A stretch of DNA of 5,653 nucleotides, taken from positions 1 through 5,653 of the forward strand of contig JADGNS010000376.1 of the NCBI GenBank assembly GCA_017883355.1, given 5' to 3'. The translations under genes were made by a program, and so were the position numbers. Below are positions 1 to 5,653 of the stretch, in pieces; positions within the stretch are counted from its first letter, which is position 1, and every line of letters starts with the position of its first letter. A model generated the notes under the pieces. The model saw only the letters and a list, made by a program, of their open reading frames with translations, had not been told where the DNA came from and did no database searches. The DNA comes from Candidatus Solibacter sp. GTDB lineage: Bacteria; Acidobacteriota; Terriglobia; Bryobacterales; Bryobacteraceae.

Positions 1-354
1 GGACCTGCCTACCTCTTCCCGAACATCACTACGTAACGTACTGATTCGTCCAGTGGTTGTTTTGCGAGAGCACCGCTCGCGGTCCCGAAACGGCCTTCGA
101 GGAGATCGCGATGCCGCCGGCAACGCGCGGTTGCGATGCTTCCCCCAAGGCGACTTCCTGGGCGTTTGCTACGTCTGCTGGTGGAAAGGGTGGAAAGGGG
201 ATTTACAGACAGGAACAAAGGTACTTCGTCGTCGTTTGGACACACAGGAATCGCGCCCAGCGAATACTGTGCTGATCGCACACACTACTTGTGCCGGAAG
301 GATAAGGTCGAAAGCAACGAGCCGGTCGCTCATGGACTGAGCCGTCCAGGGTAC
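1..354. other. Stretch without a recognised gene, left edge
   Basis: No convincing gene is visible. The open frames on both strands are short, overlap each other and are rich in Arg, Ser and Cys, with no motif that I recognise; this is typical of chance frames in G+C-rich DNA. A minus-strand frame of 90 codons (9-281) is the longest but has no family signature. A perfect 9-bp tandem duplication (gtggaaagg twice, 181-198) and a short hairpin (gcgag at 64-68 with ctcgc at 76-80) are the only local structures. No tRNA, no intrinsic terminator with a T-tract and no insertion-sequence end was found. The stretch lies downstream of the Ser/Thr kinase gene, so it may hold that gene's 3' untranslated region or the decayed end of something to the left of the window. 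Confidence 0.5.
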
Positions 355-429
355 CTACCAAAAGAAACAAAAGAACGCTATCCAGCAGCGGCATATGTCG
401 CCAGTGGGCTGATCCAGGTCGGGTCTCAT
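355..429 (-). CDS. Possible 24-residue hydrophobic-tailed small protein
   Basis: A short frame begins at ATG (427-429) and stops at TAG (355-357). It starts 47 bases after the Ser/Thr kinase stop codon, on the same strand. The reason to list it is a perfect AGGAGG (complement of 440-445) ten bases before the ATG, stronger than anything before the kinase gene itself. The peptide begins MRPDLDQPTGDICR and ends in a hydrophobic aromatic run (WIAFFCFFW), with two Cys in the middle and one near the end. The tail is too short to be a sure membrane helix. A second frame, out of phase, opens inside it at ATG on the complement of 392-394 and reads MPLLDSVLLFLLVG, also hydrophobic, ending at 203; it has no good ribosome-binding site. 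I recognise neither. It could be a real small protein, the start of a decayed gene, or chance. Confidence 0.22.
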   Translation of the reverse strand: MRPDLDQPTGDICRCWIAFFCFFW

Positions 430-450
430 TGTAGAATTACCTCCTGACCC
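421..450 (-). other. Imperfect dyad around the small-ORF ribosome-binding site
   Basis: Bases 421-425 (gggtc) pair with 446-450 (gaccc), and 431-433 (gta) pair with 438-440 (tac), separated by five unpaired bases on each side. In the minus-strand RNA, most of the AGGAGG falls in one side of that internal loop and the AUG in the other, so the fold could influence initiation of the small frame. No T-tract follows, so it is a poor intrinsic terminator for the kinase gene. The pairing is short and may be accidental. Confidence 0.22.
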
Positions 451-476
451 ATATATCGGCAGGAAGTATTAAGACT

Positions 477-2597
477 TTAGCGTACGAAATCGGGATCCAT
501 CTCGATCAGCATCGGGGGATAGCCGGCTTGAATGGCGTCTTTGAGGTGACGGCTTGCGGCTGCGATGCGGTCCTCCAGTGAGGCTACTATCGCACGCGCG
601 TAAGCGAAATCCTGACTCCTGGTACCCGGAGCAATCGCATCCAGGGCCGCACTCGCAGCCCTGCGATCACCTAGCTTTGCGAGATAGATTGCGCGACGAC
701 ACTGCTCTTCCACCGACAGCGGCCTGGTTTGGGCCAGTTGTTCCACCAGAGTGAGCGCGCGGGCATAAGTTTCCCGAGCGCTCTCCGTGCGATGCAAGTG
801 TCGCAATGCGTCAGCTAGCGCAGCAACATAGAGATCCGAGTTGGGGCGCATCTGGATAGCCGATCTAAAAAAGGGGATCGAGGTTGCATACTCCCGCGAG
901 TAGTAGGCCGTGACGCCCAAGCTGTAATAAGCGGCCGGTGAGGCTGCGCGTTGCAGCGCGACTTCATAATTTCGGCGGGCTCCAGGCAGGTCGCCGGCGT
1001 CCAGCAGCGCGGATCCCAGATTCGAATAGCCTGTTGGCGCATCGGGCTTGAGCTCGGTGACCCGAACGAACTCTTGTGCCGATTCCTTCAACCTGCCGAG
1101 GCGGAGCAGCACGGATCCAAGGTCGTTGTGCGCCCGCCATGACTCGGGGTCAAGACTGATTGCGGCACGATAACTTATCAGCGCCCCCTCTAACTGGCCG
1201 GAGCCTGCGAGTGCTCTGCCCAATAATAGATTGGCATCCGTGGAGGATGCCAGGAGACCTGCATGGGACTGAAGAGCCTGGATCACGTCCCGGAACAGGC
1301 CTGCATTGAGATCGACCCTGGCCCGGAACACGGTCCGTTCCTGGTCGCTCAGGCGAGCTGCGGTATCGTTTTTGAGAGCGTCGCGTGCCTTTACCAGCCA
1401 CAGCGATTCATGAGTCCGTTCAAACAGCCGGATCGATGTCTCCAACCGCGCGCGGATTGCATCTGTGCGATTGGGGTTGTAGGCGACCGCACGGTCCAGT
1501 GTGTCAAGCGCCGCGCGCAGTTCCGACTCGCCGCTTTGGTTCGTGAGGAGGGTCGTCGCCCGAGCATACAACTGCTCTGCTTCCGCAGTCCTAACTGCCA
1601 GATGACGCCGCGACGCCAGATATCCCGAGAGGGCCAGGATGATCATGGCCGCAAACAATCCGATTTTCGCCCTTCGTGACCCGAAGAGCGCCCAGTTCCG
1701 CCCGGGTGGCTTGTCGGAAGCGGGGATTATTGTCTGAGCGGTGGCCAACTTGAGGTCCTCGATCACGGCATCTGCACTGGGGCAACGTTCCGTCCGGTCG
1801 GGGTGCAGGCAGTGGCGGATCGCGATCTGGAGTGCCGCCAGGTGACGCAACTCGGCCGAGCGTAAGTCCTTATCGTCATAGGTAGCCAGCATGCGCAAAC
1901 GCAACGGAGCGAGCGTCTCCAAAGCGGTCGTTCCGGTGAGCATCTCGAGCAGCACCATGCCAAGCGAGTAGAGGTCCGACCGCGCATCTGCCGGCAATCC
2001 GGCCAGTGCCTCTGGCGCCATGTAGCGCGGCGTCCCACTGGATTCCCCCGGCCGGCTGAGGGTAAAATCCTGCGGCACAACAGACCGTGCCAACCCGAAA
2101 TCGCTGACGAGGATTGCGCCATCTTTCCGAACCAGCAGGTTGCCGGGCTTGAGGTCCCGATGAATGATATTGGCCGCGTGGATGGCGCGGAGAGCCCGGC
2201 AGATCTGACCCGCGAAACTGTATACCTGGGACGGCGGAAGGGTGTGAACGCGAGCGAGGATCTGCGCGAGGCTTTCGCCGTCAACCCAATCCATGGCAAT
2301 CAGGGCTTTGCCGCCCACCTCGCCAATATCGTGAACGCGGACTACGTGTTCGTCGCTAACCCTCGACGCCAAAACGACTTCTCGCTTAAGTCGCAGCAGG
2401 TTGAGCAGATCGGGGACCAATTCGGGGCGCAACACTTTCACCGCGACCGTGCGATTCAGTTCGCGGTCCATGGCGCGGTATACAGTGCCCATACCGCCGG
2501 CGCCCACTTTCTCCTGCAATTCATAGCGCTCTTTACGGCGCAGCTTTTGAGGCCTCCGAGTGGACTCCGGCAGTAGTGTTGGTTGGGGAGACTCCAT
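477..2597 (-). CDS. Membrane Ser/Thr protein kinase with C-terminal TPR repeats (PknB-like)
   Basis: A 706-residue protein that should phosphorylate Ser/Thr on partner proteins at the inner membrane. The Hanks-type kinase domain spans about residues 25-285: glycine loop GAGGMG (32-37), ATP-binding Lys54 in VAVK, helix-C Glu73, catalytic HRDLKPGN (146-153, Asp148), metal-binding DFG (166-168), GTPRYMAPE (188-196), Asp208 in SDLYSLG. All key residues are present, so it should be active; the RD motif suggests control by activation-loop phosphorylation (Thr179, Ser181, Ser186, Ser187 and Thr189 are candidates). A basic patch (RRAK) precedes one membrane helix at about 311-328. The rest, about 335-690, consists of TPR-type helical repeats, clearest at 455-486, 487-520, 521-552 and 554-586, which by topology would lie outside the cytoplasm. 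The ATG at 2595-2597 is chosen because an in-frame TGA lies three codons upstream. No clear Shine-Dalgarno precedes it. The stop is TAA. The specific substrate is unknown. Confidence 0.93.
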   Translation of the reverse strand: MESPQPTLLPESTRRPQKLRRKERYELQEKVGAGGMGTVYRAMDRELNRTVAVKVLRPELVPDLLNLLRLKREVVLASRVSDEHVVRVHDIGEVGGKALIAMDWVDGESLAQILARVHTLPPSQVYSFAGQICRALRAIHAANIIHRDLKPGNLLVRKDGAILVSDFGLARSVVPQDFTLSRPGESSGTPRYMAPEALAGLPADARSDLYSLGMVLLEMLTGTTALETLAPLRLRMLATYDDKDLRSAELRHLAALQIAIRHCLHPDRTERCPSADAVIEDLKLATAQTIIPASDKPPGRNWALFGSRRAKIGLFAAMIILALSGYLASRRHLAVRTAEAEQLYARATTLLTNQSGESELRAALDTLDRAVAYNPNRTDAIRARLETSIRLFERTHESLWLVKARDALKNDTAARLSDQERTVFRARVDLNAGLFRDVIQALQSHAGLLASSTDANLLLGRALAGSGQLEGALISYRAAISLDPESWRAHNDLGSVLLRLGRLKESAQEFVRVTELKPDAPTGYSNLGSALLDAGDLPGARRNYEVALQRAASPAAYYSLGVTAYYSREYATSIPFFRSAIQMRPNSDLYVAALADALRHLHRTESARETYARALTLVEQLAQTRPLSVEEQCRRAIYLAKLGDRRAASAALDAIAPGTRSQDFAYARAIVASLEDRIAAASRHLKDAIQAGYPPMLIEMDPDFVR

Positions 2598-2614
2598 TAG
2601 AGTTCAGCTTGCAT
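2597..2614 (-). promoter_or_regulatory. Five-codon leader frame overlapping the kinase start (TAATG)
   Basis: Just upstream of the kinase gene an ATG (complement of 2612-2614) opens the frame MQAEL and ends in TAA, which shares one base with the kinase ATG. The kinase start lacks a recognisable Shine-Dalgarno sequence, so re-initiation after this mini-frame is one possible way for ribosomes to reach it. The mini-frame itself also lacks a good ribosome-binding site. A weak -10-like TAAGAT (complement of 2615-2620) would instead start transcription inside or just after the mini-frame, which is incompatible with the re-initiation reading. This may be chance. Confidence 0.2.
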
Positions 2615-2650
2615 ATCTTAGTAGGGCTTCGCGGCGCAAGTTCTCAAGTT

Positions 2651-2687
2651 CCAGATCTGGGGAGTGTGGGTTCACTTTCCGGGAAAG
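2651..2687. promoter_or_regulatory. Two adjacent palindromes upstream of the kinase gene, possible operator
   Basis: A perfect 10-base palindrome (ccagatctgg, 2651-2660) is followed 14 bases later by a perfect 13-base dyad (ctttcc-g-ggaaag, 2675-2687). They lie 54-90 bases upstream of the kinase start codon, where a dimeric regulator could act on its promoter. The two palindromes are unlike each other, so they would not be paired sites for one protein. No known operator consensus was recognised. Confidence 0.25.
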
Positions 2688-2770
2688 AGGGTTCTTCTGC
2701 CCCGATCTCATTGGCAGATTTCGCCGGCCCGTGTTGGTAAATGCTGGCCACTACACGCGGGGAGTTCCGG

Positions 2771-2786
2771 CGCGAGCCGGTTCGCG
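2771..2786. repeat. Near-perfect 16-base palindrome
   Basis: The sequence cgcgagccggttcgcg matches its own reverse complement except at one base pair (g/t at 2776/2781). It lies about 175-190 bases upstream of the Ser/Thr kinase start. It could be a protein-binding site, but in G+C-rich intergenic DNA such a palindrome is not strong evidence on its own. Confidence 0.25.
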
Positions 2787-3033
2787 GGTCACGCATACGA
2801 GACAATACGGGATTTGGCGGCTGGACGGGACGGAACCGGGAGCGAGGCGAGAGCGGCGGGGAATATCCGGGCTGACCGGCCGGCACAGTCGAGCGCGCGT
2901 CATACCAGCGATATTATGAGCGAAGATATTGGAAATCGCTGCCCTCGAGGTTGAACGTGATATTCTTAGCGCCCCGAGGATTAGCGCCAACTTTCGGAGA
3001 TTGCGAGATCTTCGGCAGAGTCGGCAGATCGGT

Positions 3034-3050
3034 TGTGCCTGGGGGGCACA
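3034..3050. repeat. Isolated hairpin with a G-run loop
   Basis: tgtgcc (3034-3039) and ggcaca (3045-3050) form a perfect 6-bp stem around the loop tgggg. The G-run (3041-3046) at the apex resembles the hairpins at 3370-3467, about 320 bases to the right, so it may be a stray or decayed member of the same group. No T-tract follows on either strand. Confidence 0.35.
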
Positions 3051-3369
3051 GAGTTTAGAACCGCGTGCTCCGTCCAAGACCGGCCCACTTGGCTGCCTAT
3101 CATAACGTCCTCCGCAGGTGCGTCGTTGAGACGGAGATCGTTGAGATCGTTCGAGGAAGAACGTGTCCGTGATGACCCGCAGCGTTTGCGGACGCTCGGC
3201 CACTGGTTGGAAAGTGGGCTCGTACACTGGCCACAAACGGCCTTCTGGGAAGTAGCTTCCGCTATGTCGCCAAGGACCTACCGATTGGGGGCGAGCACCG
3301 CCCATCGCACCGGCAATTCAGCAGCAAGGTCCCGTCAAGGGCTTATTTTAACGCCTATGCCTGGTCCGC

Positions 3370-3467
3370 GCGGGTCCCCCTGGACCCGCAGTTGGAACAA
3401 CGCTGTCAGCATCATGCAAAGCGCGAGCAGGCCGACGGGGGCGTCGGCCGCGGACCGGGGGGTCCGC
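3370..3467. repeat. Cluster of three G-run-loop hairpins
   Basis: Three perfect short-looped inverted repeats lie within 98 bases. 3370-3389 has an 8-bp stem (gcgggtcc/ggacccgc) with loop ccct. 3430-3449 has an 8-bp stem (ggccgacg/cgtcggcc) with loop gggg. 3450-3467 has a 7-bp stem (gcggacc/ggtccgc) with loop gggg and begins at the base after the previous one ends. All three place a run of at least five G (or C, in the first) at the apex, bracketed by gac and gtc. The shared design argues for a repeat family rather than three chance hairpins. They lie downstream of the response-regulator stop on its strand but have no following T-tract, so they are not standard intrinsic terminators; they could still stabilise or end a transcript. 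Confidence 0.55.
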
Positions 3468-3513
3468 CCCACAATCAATGCAGACTGTGCGGTCGGGAAA
3501 AACGAGCGGCATT

Positions 3514-3601
3514 AGGATGGAATCCTGCATTGGGTTGGCAACCCGCCTGGAGCGCCGGTTGCCGGGGTACCCTCTGGATCGCGCGCAGCTTGCAAAGCTG
3601 C
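3514..3601. repeat. Second group of short 3-base-loop hairpins
   Basis: Three perfect inverted repeats with 3-base loops follow the G-run group: 3514-3526 (aggat-gga-atcct), 3532-3544 (gggtt-ggc-aaccc) and 3585-3601 (gcagctt-gca-aagctgc). Between the last two lie a 4-bp partial unit (ccgg-ttg-ccgg, 3555-3565) and the palindrome gggtaccc (3565-3572). From memory, strings of small hairpins of the type gggttggcaaccc recur between genes in Acidobacteriota, Verrucomicrobiota and Planctomycetota and are often mis-annotated as small proteins; I could not check this. The last hairpin is 55-71 bases beyond the response-regulator stop, with no T-tract after it. Confidence 0.5.
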
Positions 3602-3655
3602 CCCTCACAAAGGAACACACTCTCACGGTCACAGTGCTAAGTCGACCTCGGAGTC

Positions 3656-4342
3656 TCAGGCGGCGAAACGGTAGCCTACGCCGCGGACGGTGTGAATGTG
3701 GCGGGGGGTCTGCGGGTTGTCCTCGAGCTTTTGGCGCAGCCAGGCGACGTGCACATCGATCGTCCGCGAGGACACGCCGGGTTGATATTCCCAGACCGCC
3801 TCCAGCAGTTCGTCGCGCGACACTACGTTGCCCCGGCGATCGATCAGATAGCGCAGCAGTTCGAGTTCCTTGGCCGCCAGATTTAACGCCACGCCGTCTT
3901 TGTGGACTTCGCTTCTCTCGAAATCGATGTCCACATTGCCGAACTGAAAGCGCGCCACCGGAGAGAGCTTATCGTGCTTCACACGGCGCAACAGGGCCTC
4001 GATGCGCGCCAGCAGTTCGGGCGGTTCGAAGGGTTTGGTGAGGTAGTCGTCGGCCCCCAGTTTCAAGCCTACGACGCGATCGTAAAGCTGAGTCTTGGCG
4101 GTGAGCATGAGGACGGCCACGTCGTTGCCCTGCTGGCGCAGTTCGCGGCACACTTCGAGGCCGCTCTTGCCGGGCAGCATCACGTCGAGCACGATCAGGT
4201 CGAACTTTTCTTTGAGCGCCTTGGACAATCCGGCCGGTCCATCCGTGGCGCTTTCCACTTCGTAGCCCTCCGCGCCCAACAGGTCGGACAGGGTCATCAC
4301 CAGCCCCGGCTCATCCTCCACCAGCAGTATGCGCGCACTCAT
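3656..4342 (-). CDS. OmpR/PhoB-family DNA-binding response regulator
   Basis: A complete 228-residue cytoplasmic transcription regulator of the usual length for the family. The receiver domain (about 3-118) has the acidic pocket Glu9/Asp10, phospho-acceptor Asp53 in VLDVMLPG, Thr81 in MLTA, Tyr100, and Lys103 in LTKPF. The winged-helix domain (about 131-227) has the recognition helix within RTIDVHVAWLRQKLE (193-207) and the ending TVRGVGYRF, both characteristic of OmpR/PhoB. All phosphotransfer residues are intact, so it should be switched on by the adjoining histidine kinase and then bind tandem DNA sites as a dimer. The ATG (4340-4342) overlaps the TGA of the kinase gene as ATGA. A GGAG (complement of 4350-4353) sits seven bases upstream, inside the kinase coding sequence, supporting this start and translational coupling. 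The target genes cannot be told from the window. Confidence 0.95.
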   Translation of the reverse strand: MSARILLVEDEPGLVMTLSDLLGAEGYEVESATDGPAGLSKALKEKFDLIVLDVMLPGKSGLEVCRELRQQGNDVAVLMLTAKTQLYDRVVGLKLGADDYLTKPFEPPELLARIEALLRRVKHDKLSPVARFQFGNVDIDFERSEVHKDGVALNLAAKELELLRYLIDRRGNVVSRDELLEAVWEYQPGVSSRTIDVHVAWLRQKLEDNPQTPRHIHTVRGVGYRFAA

Positions 4343-5653
4343 GCGAGTTCTCCGGCGGGCGCGGCGGGAAGGCGAACCATAAACTCGGTTCCCTTCCCAG
4401 CGGCGCTCTTCACCTGTATGCTACCTCCGTGCGCCTCGATGATTTTCTTCGCCAGGTTCAACCCCAGGCCGGTGCCGTGTATCTGATCCTGCAGCGCGCG
4501 GCGCCCGCGAAAGAAGGGCTCGAAGATGTGCGCCTGCTCATCGGCCGGGATTCCGGGCCCGCGATCGGCCACGCGGATTTCCACTGCCGCCTTGCCGTTG
4601 TCCCCAGTTCTGGATGCCGACACGCCGACCCAATGACCGTCGCCGGCGCCGTACTTGGCCGCATTGTGGAGCAGGTTTTGCAGCGCCTGCTTGAGGGCCA
4701 TGGGGTCGCCCATGACCAGGGGAAGGTCCGCATCGATGTGTTTCTCCACCACGCATCCGGCCCCCTGGAATACCGCCTTGGCCGATTCCAGGGTGTCTTC
4801 CAGCAGGTCCGGGATGGATAGCGGTTCGGGATTCTGAATCACGCGGCCGGCAGTGGCGCCGGAAAAGCGGAGCACCTGTTCCACCAGATCTTTGAGCCGC
4901 CCGCTCTCCTGCTGGATGAGGACACCATACTTCTCCACCTGCGCCGGATTGGCGGCGAGTTTGCCGCGCAGATTGTAGGCGGCGGTGTGGATCACGGTGA
5001 GTGGCGTGCGCAACTCGTGGGAAATGCCGGCGACGAAATCCATCTGCAGATCGGCCAGTTTCTGGGCGCGGCGCGTATAGGTGATGAGGGCGCCGACGCT
5101 CGCCATCATCAGCAGGAGCACGCCGGCTGTCACCGCCAGGTTGCGCCATCGCGCCTGCGCCACCACGGCTTCGAGCGACCCGGCGCGATGGCGCACGAAC
5201 ATCTGCCAGCGTCCCGAATCGGCGCCCGGGCCACCGCGGCCGGGCCCGCGCCCGCGCCCGCCCCGCCCGGGCGAACCGCGGAAGATCTGGTCGTATGGGG
5301 TGTCGAACAGGCCCACCGACGCGTCGGCGTTGGCAGCCACCTGCGCTCCCGGATCGGTTTGAAAAATGACCACCGGAGGACGCCGCCGGCTCAAGACTTC
5401 CACCTGATATTCCAGCGTCCCGCCGGTCTCCAGATGCCGCTGCAGCAGTTCTGGCAGCAGAACATCGCGGGCAAACTCGGGGTTCAACTCGAAGATGAGG
5501 GACGGGGCCTCGCCGCGTACGAACTGGTCGGGGGAACGGTCCGGCGCGGGAATTCCGAAGGCGGGAAGATCGAAGACCATTCCCTGCTCCTCAAAGGGAG
5601 GGCCGGGAAAGCCGCGCCGTTGTCGCGGCTCCGCGGACAGCATGTTCTCCAAA
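4339..5653 (-). CDS. Membrane sensor histidine kinase, N-terminus cut by the window edge
   Basis: The partner of the response regulator, which it overlaps by four bases. The frame is open to the right edge. The first start-like codon (TTG, 5650-5652) is probably internal, because an N-terminal membrane helix would be expected and is absent. Numbering from that codon, residues 1-170 look like an extracytoplasmic sensor region of no recognised fold. It contains a Gly/Arg/Pro-rich stretch at about 125-144 just before the membrane helix (about 171-193). The catalytic part is complete: HisKA with His212 in SHELRTPLT, N-box (N326 to N330, then AAKYG), G1 box DRGPGIP (363-369), F-box IFEPFFRG (377-383) and G2 box GTGLGLNLAKKI (393-404). 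There is no PAS domain, and no HAMP domain fits between the helix and HisKA, only a short linker. It should autophosphorylate on His212 and pass phosphate to the regulator. The signal sensed is unknown. Confidence 0.93.
   Translation of the reverse strand, partial: LENMLSAEPRQRRGFPGPPFEEQGMVFDLPAFGIPAPDRSPDQFVRGEAPSLIFELNPEFARDVLLPELLQRHLETGGTLEYQVEVLSRRRPPVVIFQTDPGAQVAANADASVGLFDTPYDQIFRGSPGRGGRGRGPGRGGPGADSGRWQMFVRHRAGSLEAVVAQARWRNLAVTAGVLLLMMASVGALITYTRRAQKLADLQMDFVAGISHELRTPLTVIHTAAYNLRGKLAANPAQVEKYGVLIQQESGRLKDLVEQVLRFSGATAGRVIQNPEPLSIPDLLEDTLESAKAVFQGAGCVVEKHIDADLPLVMGDPMALKQALQNLLHNAAKYGAGDGHWVGVSASRTGDNGKAAVEIRVADRGPGIPADEQAHIFEPFFRGRRALQDQIHGTGLGLNLAKKIIEAHGGSIQVKSAAGKGTEFMVRLPAAPAGELA
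4340..4353 (-). promoter_or_regulatory. Internal ribosome-binding site and ATGA coupling junction
   Basis: On the minus strand GGAG (complement of 4350-4353) precedes the regulator ATG (4340-4342) by seven bases, within the last codons of the histidine kinase gene. The kinase TGA (4339-4341) shares its bases with that ATG. This arrangement fits ribosomes ending the kinase and restarting on the regulator, keeping the two products in proportion. Confidence 0.75.

Larger units (their letters stand above)
2598..3655. other. Long intergenic stretch without a convincing gene
   Basis: Between the Ser/Thr kinase start and the response-regulator stop lie 1058 bases. The longest frames are 160 codons on plus (3033-3515, TTG start) and 184 codons on minus (2751-3305). 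Both are rich in Arg, Ser and Pro, lack a good ribosome-binding site, and show no domain, signal peptide or membrane segment that I recognise, so I do not call them genes. The part next to the kinase (2598-2790) should contain its promoter and holds several palindromes. Bases 2790-3030 hold only short direct repeats (ttagcgcc at 2966 and 2981; a 9-base period at 3012-3029). Bases 3370-3601 hold a hairpin cluster. The stretch could include a decayed gene, but I cannot identify one. Confidence 0.6.

Noticed and set aside
1763..2299. Minus-strand frame of 178 codons inside the kinase gene
   Set aside because: It is an out-of-frame shadow of the kinase domain; the kinase motifs are all in the long frame.
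2598..2640. Sigma-70 type promoter for the Ser/Thr kinase
   Set aside because: TAAGAT at 2615-2620 and TTGAGA further upstream (minus strand) are separated by 21 bases, too far for a standard promoter, and both match the consensus only in part.
2751..3305. Minus-strand frame of 184 codons in the intergenic stretch
   Set aside because: Arg/Ser/Pro-rich composition, no ribosome-binding site, no recognisable domain, and overlap with equally open frames on the other strand.
3033..3515. Plus-strand frame of 160 codons with a TTG start
   Set aside because: It begins inside a hairpin, runs through the G-run hairpin cluster, has no ribosome-binding site and shows no family signature.
3370..3601. 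CRISPR array or integron attC site
   Set aside because: The hairpins differ in sequence and spacing, with no constant repeat and unique spacer pattern, and no cas gene or integrase in the window.
3585..3601. Intrinsic terminator for the response-regulator operon
   Set aside because: The 7-bp stem is well formed, but on the minus strand it is followed by gcgcgatcc and not by a T-tract.
3348..3640. Frames of 82-94 codons on both strands across the hairpin cluster
   Set aside because: Their open reading is a by-product of the G+C-rich palindromes; such frames are often mis-annotated as hypothetical proteins.
3902..4486. Plus-strand frame of 194 codons opposite the response regulator
   Set aside because: It is an antisense shadow of the regulator and histidine kinase coding sequences, with no motif of its own.

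Overview
The window carries three protein-coding genes, all on the minus strand, plus two long stretches without a recognised gene. Moderate-to-high G+C, a membrane Ser/Thr kinase fused to C-terminal TPR repeats, and a histidine kinase/OmpR-type regulator pair with a Gly/Arg/Pro-rich juxtamembrane linker together suggest an Acidobacteriota genome, perhaps of the Solibacter/Bryobacter type. That assignment rests on family resemblance from memory; no rRNA or marker gene is present to test it.

Layout from left to right. Bases 1-476 hold no recognised gene; the only item of note is a 24-codon minus-strand reading frame (355-429) with a perfect AGGAGG ribosome-binding site, enclosed in an imperfect dyad. 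Bases 477-2597 encode a complete 706-residue Ser/Thr protein kinase with one membrane segment and a TPR tail. Bases 2598-3655 are about 1.06 kb without a convincing gene. They hold palindromes upstream of the kinase and, at 3370-3601, a cluster of short-looped hairpins that looks like an interspersed repeat element. Bases 3656-4342 encode an OmpR/PhoB-family response regulator. Bases 4339-5653 encode its partner histidine kinase, whose N-terminus lies beyond the right edge.

The histidine kinase and regulator form one transcription unit (kinase first, ATGA overlap) and almost certainly work as a two-component system: the membrane kinase autophosphorylates His212 (numbering from the first in-frame codon here) and passes the phosphate to Asp53 of the regulator, which binds DNA through its winged helix. 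The Ser/Thr kinase is a separate signalling protein, and the long gap makes co-transcription with the pair uncertain.

I do not see a clearly new biological system. The non-coding features most worth checking are the hairpin cluster at 3370-3601 and the small reading frame downstream of the Ser/Thr kinase.
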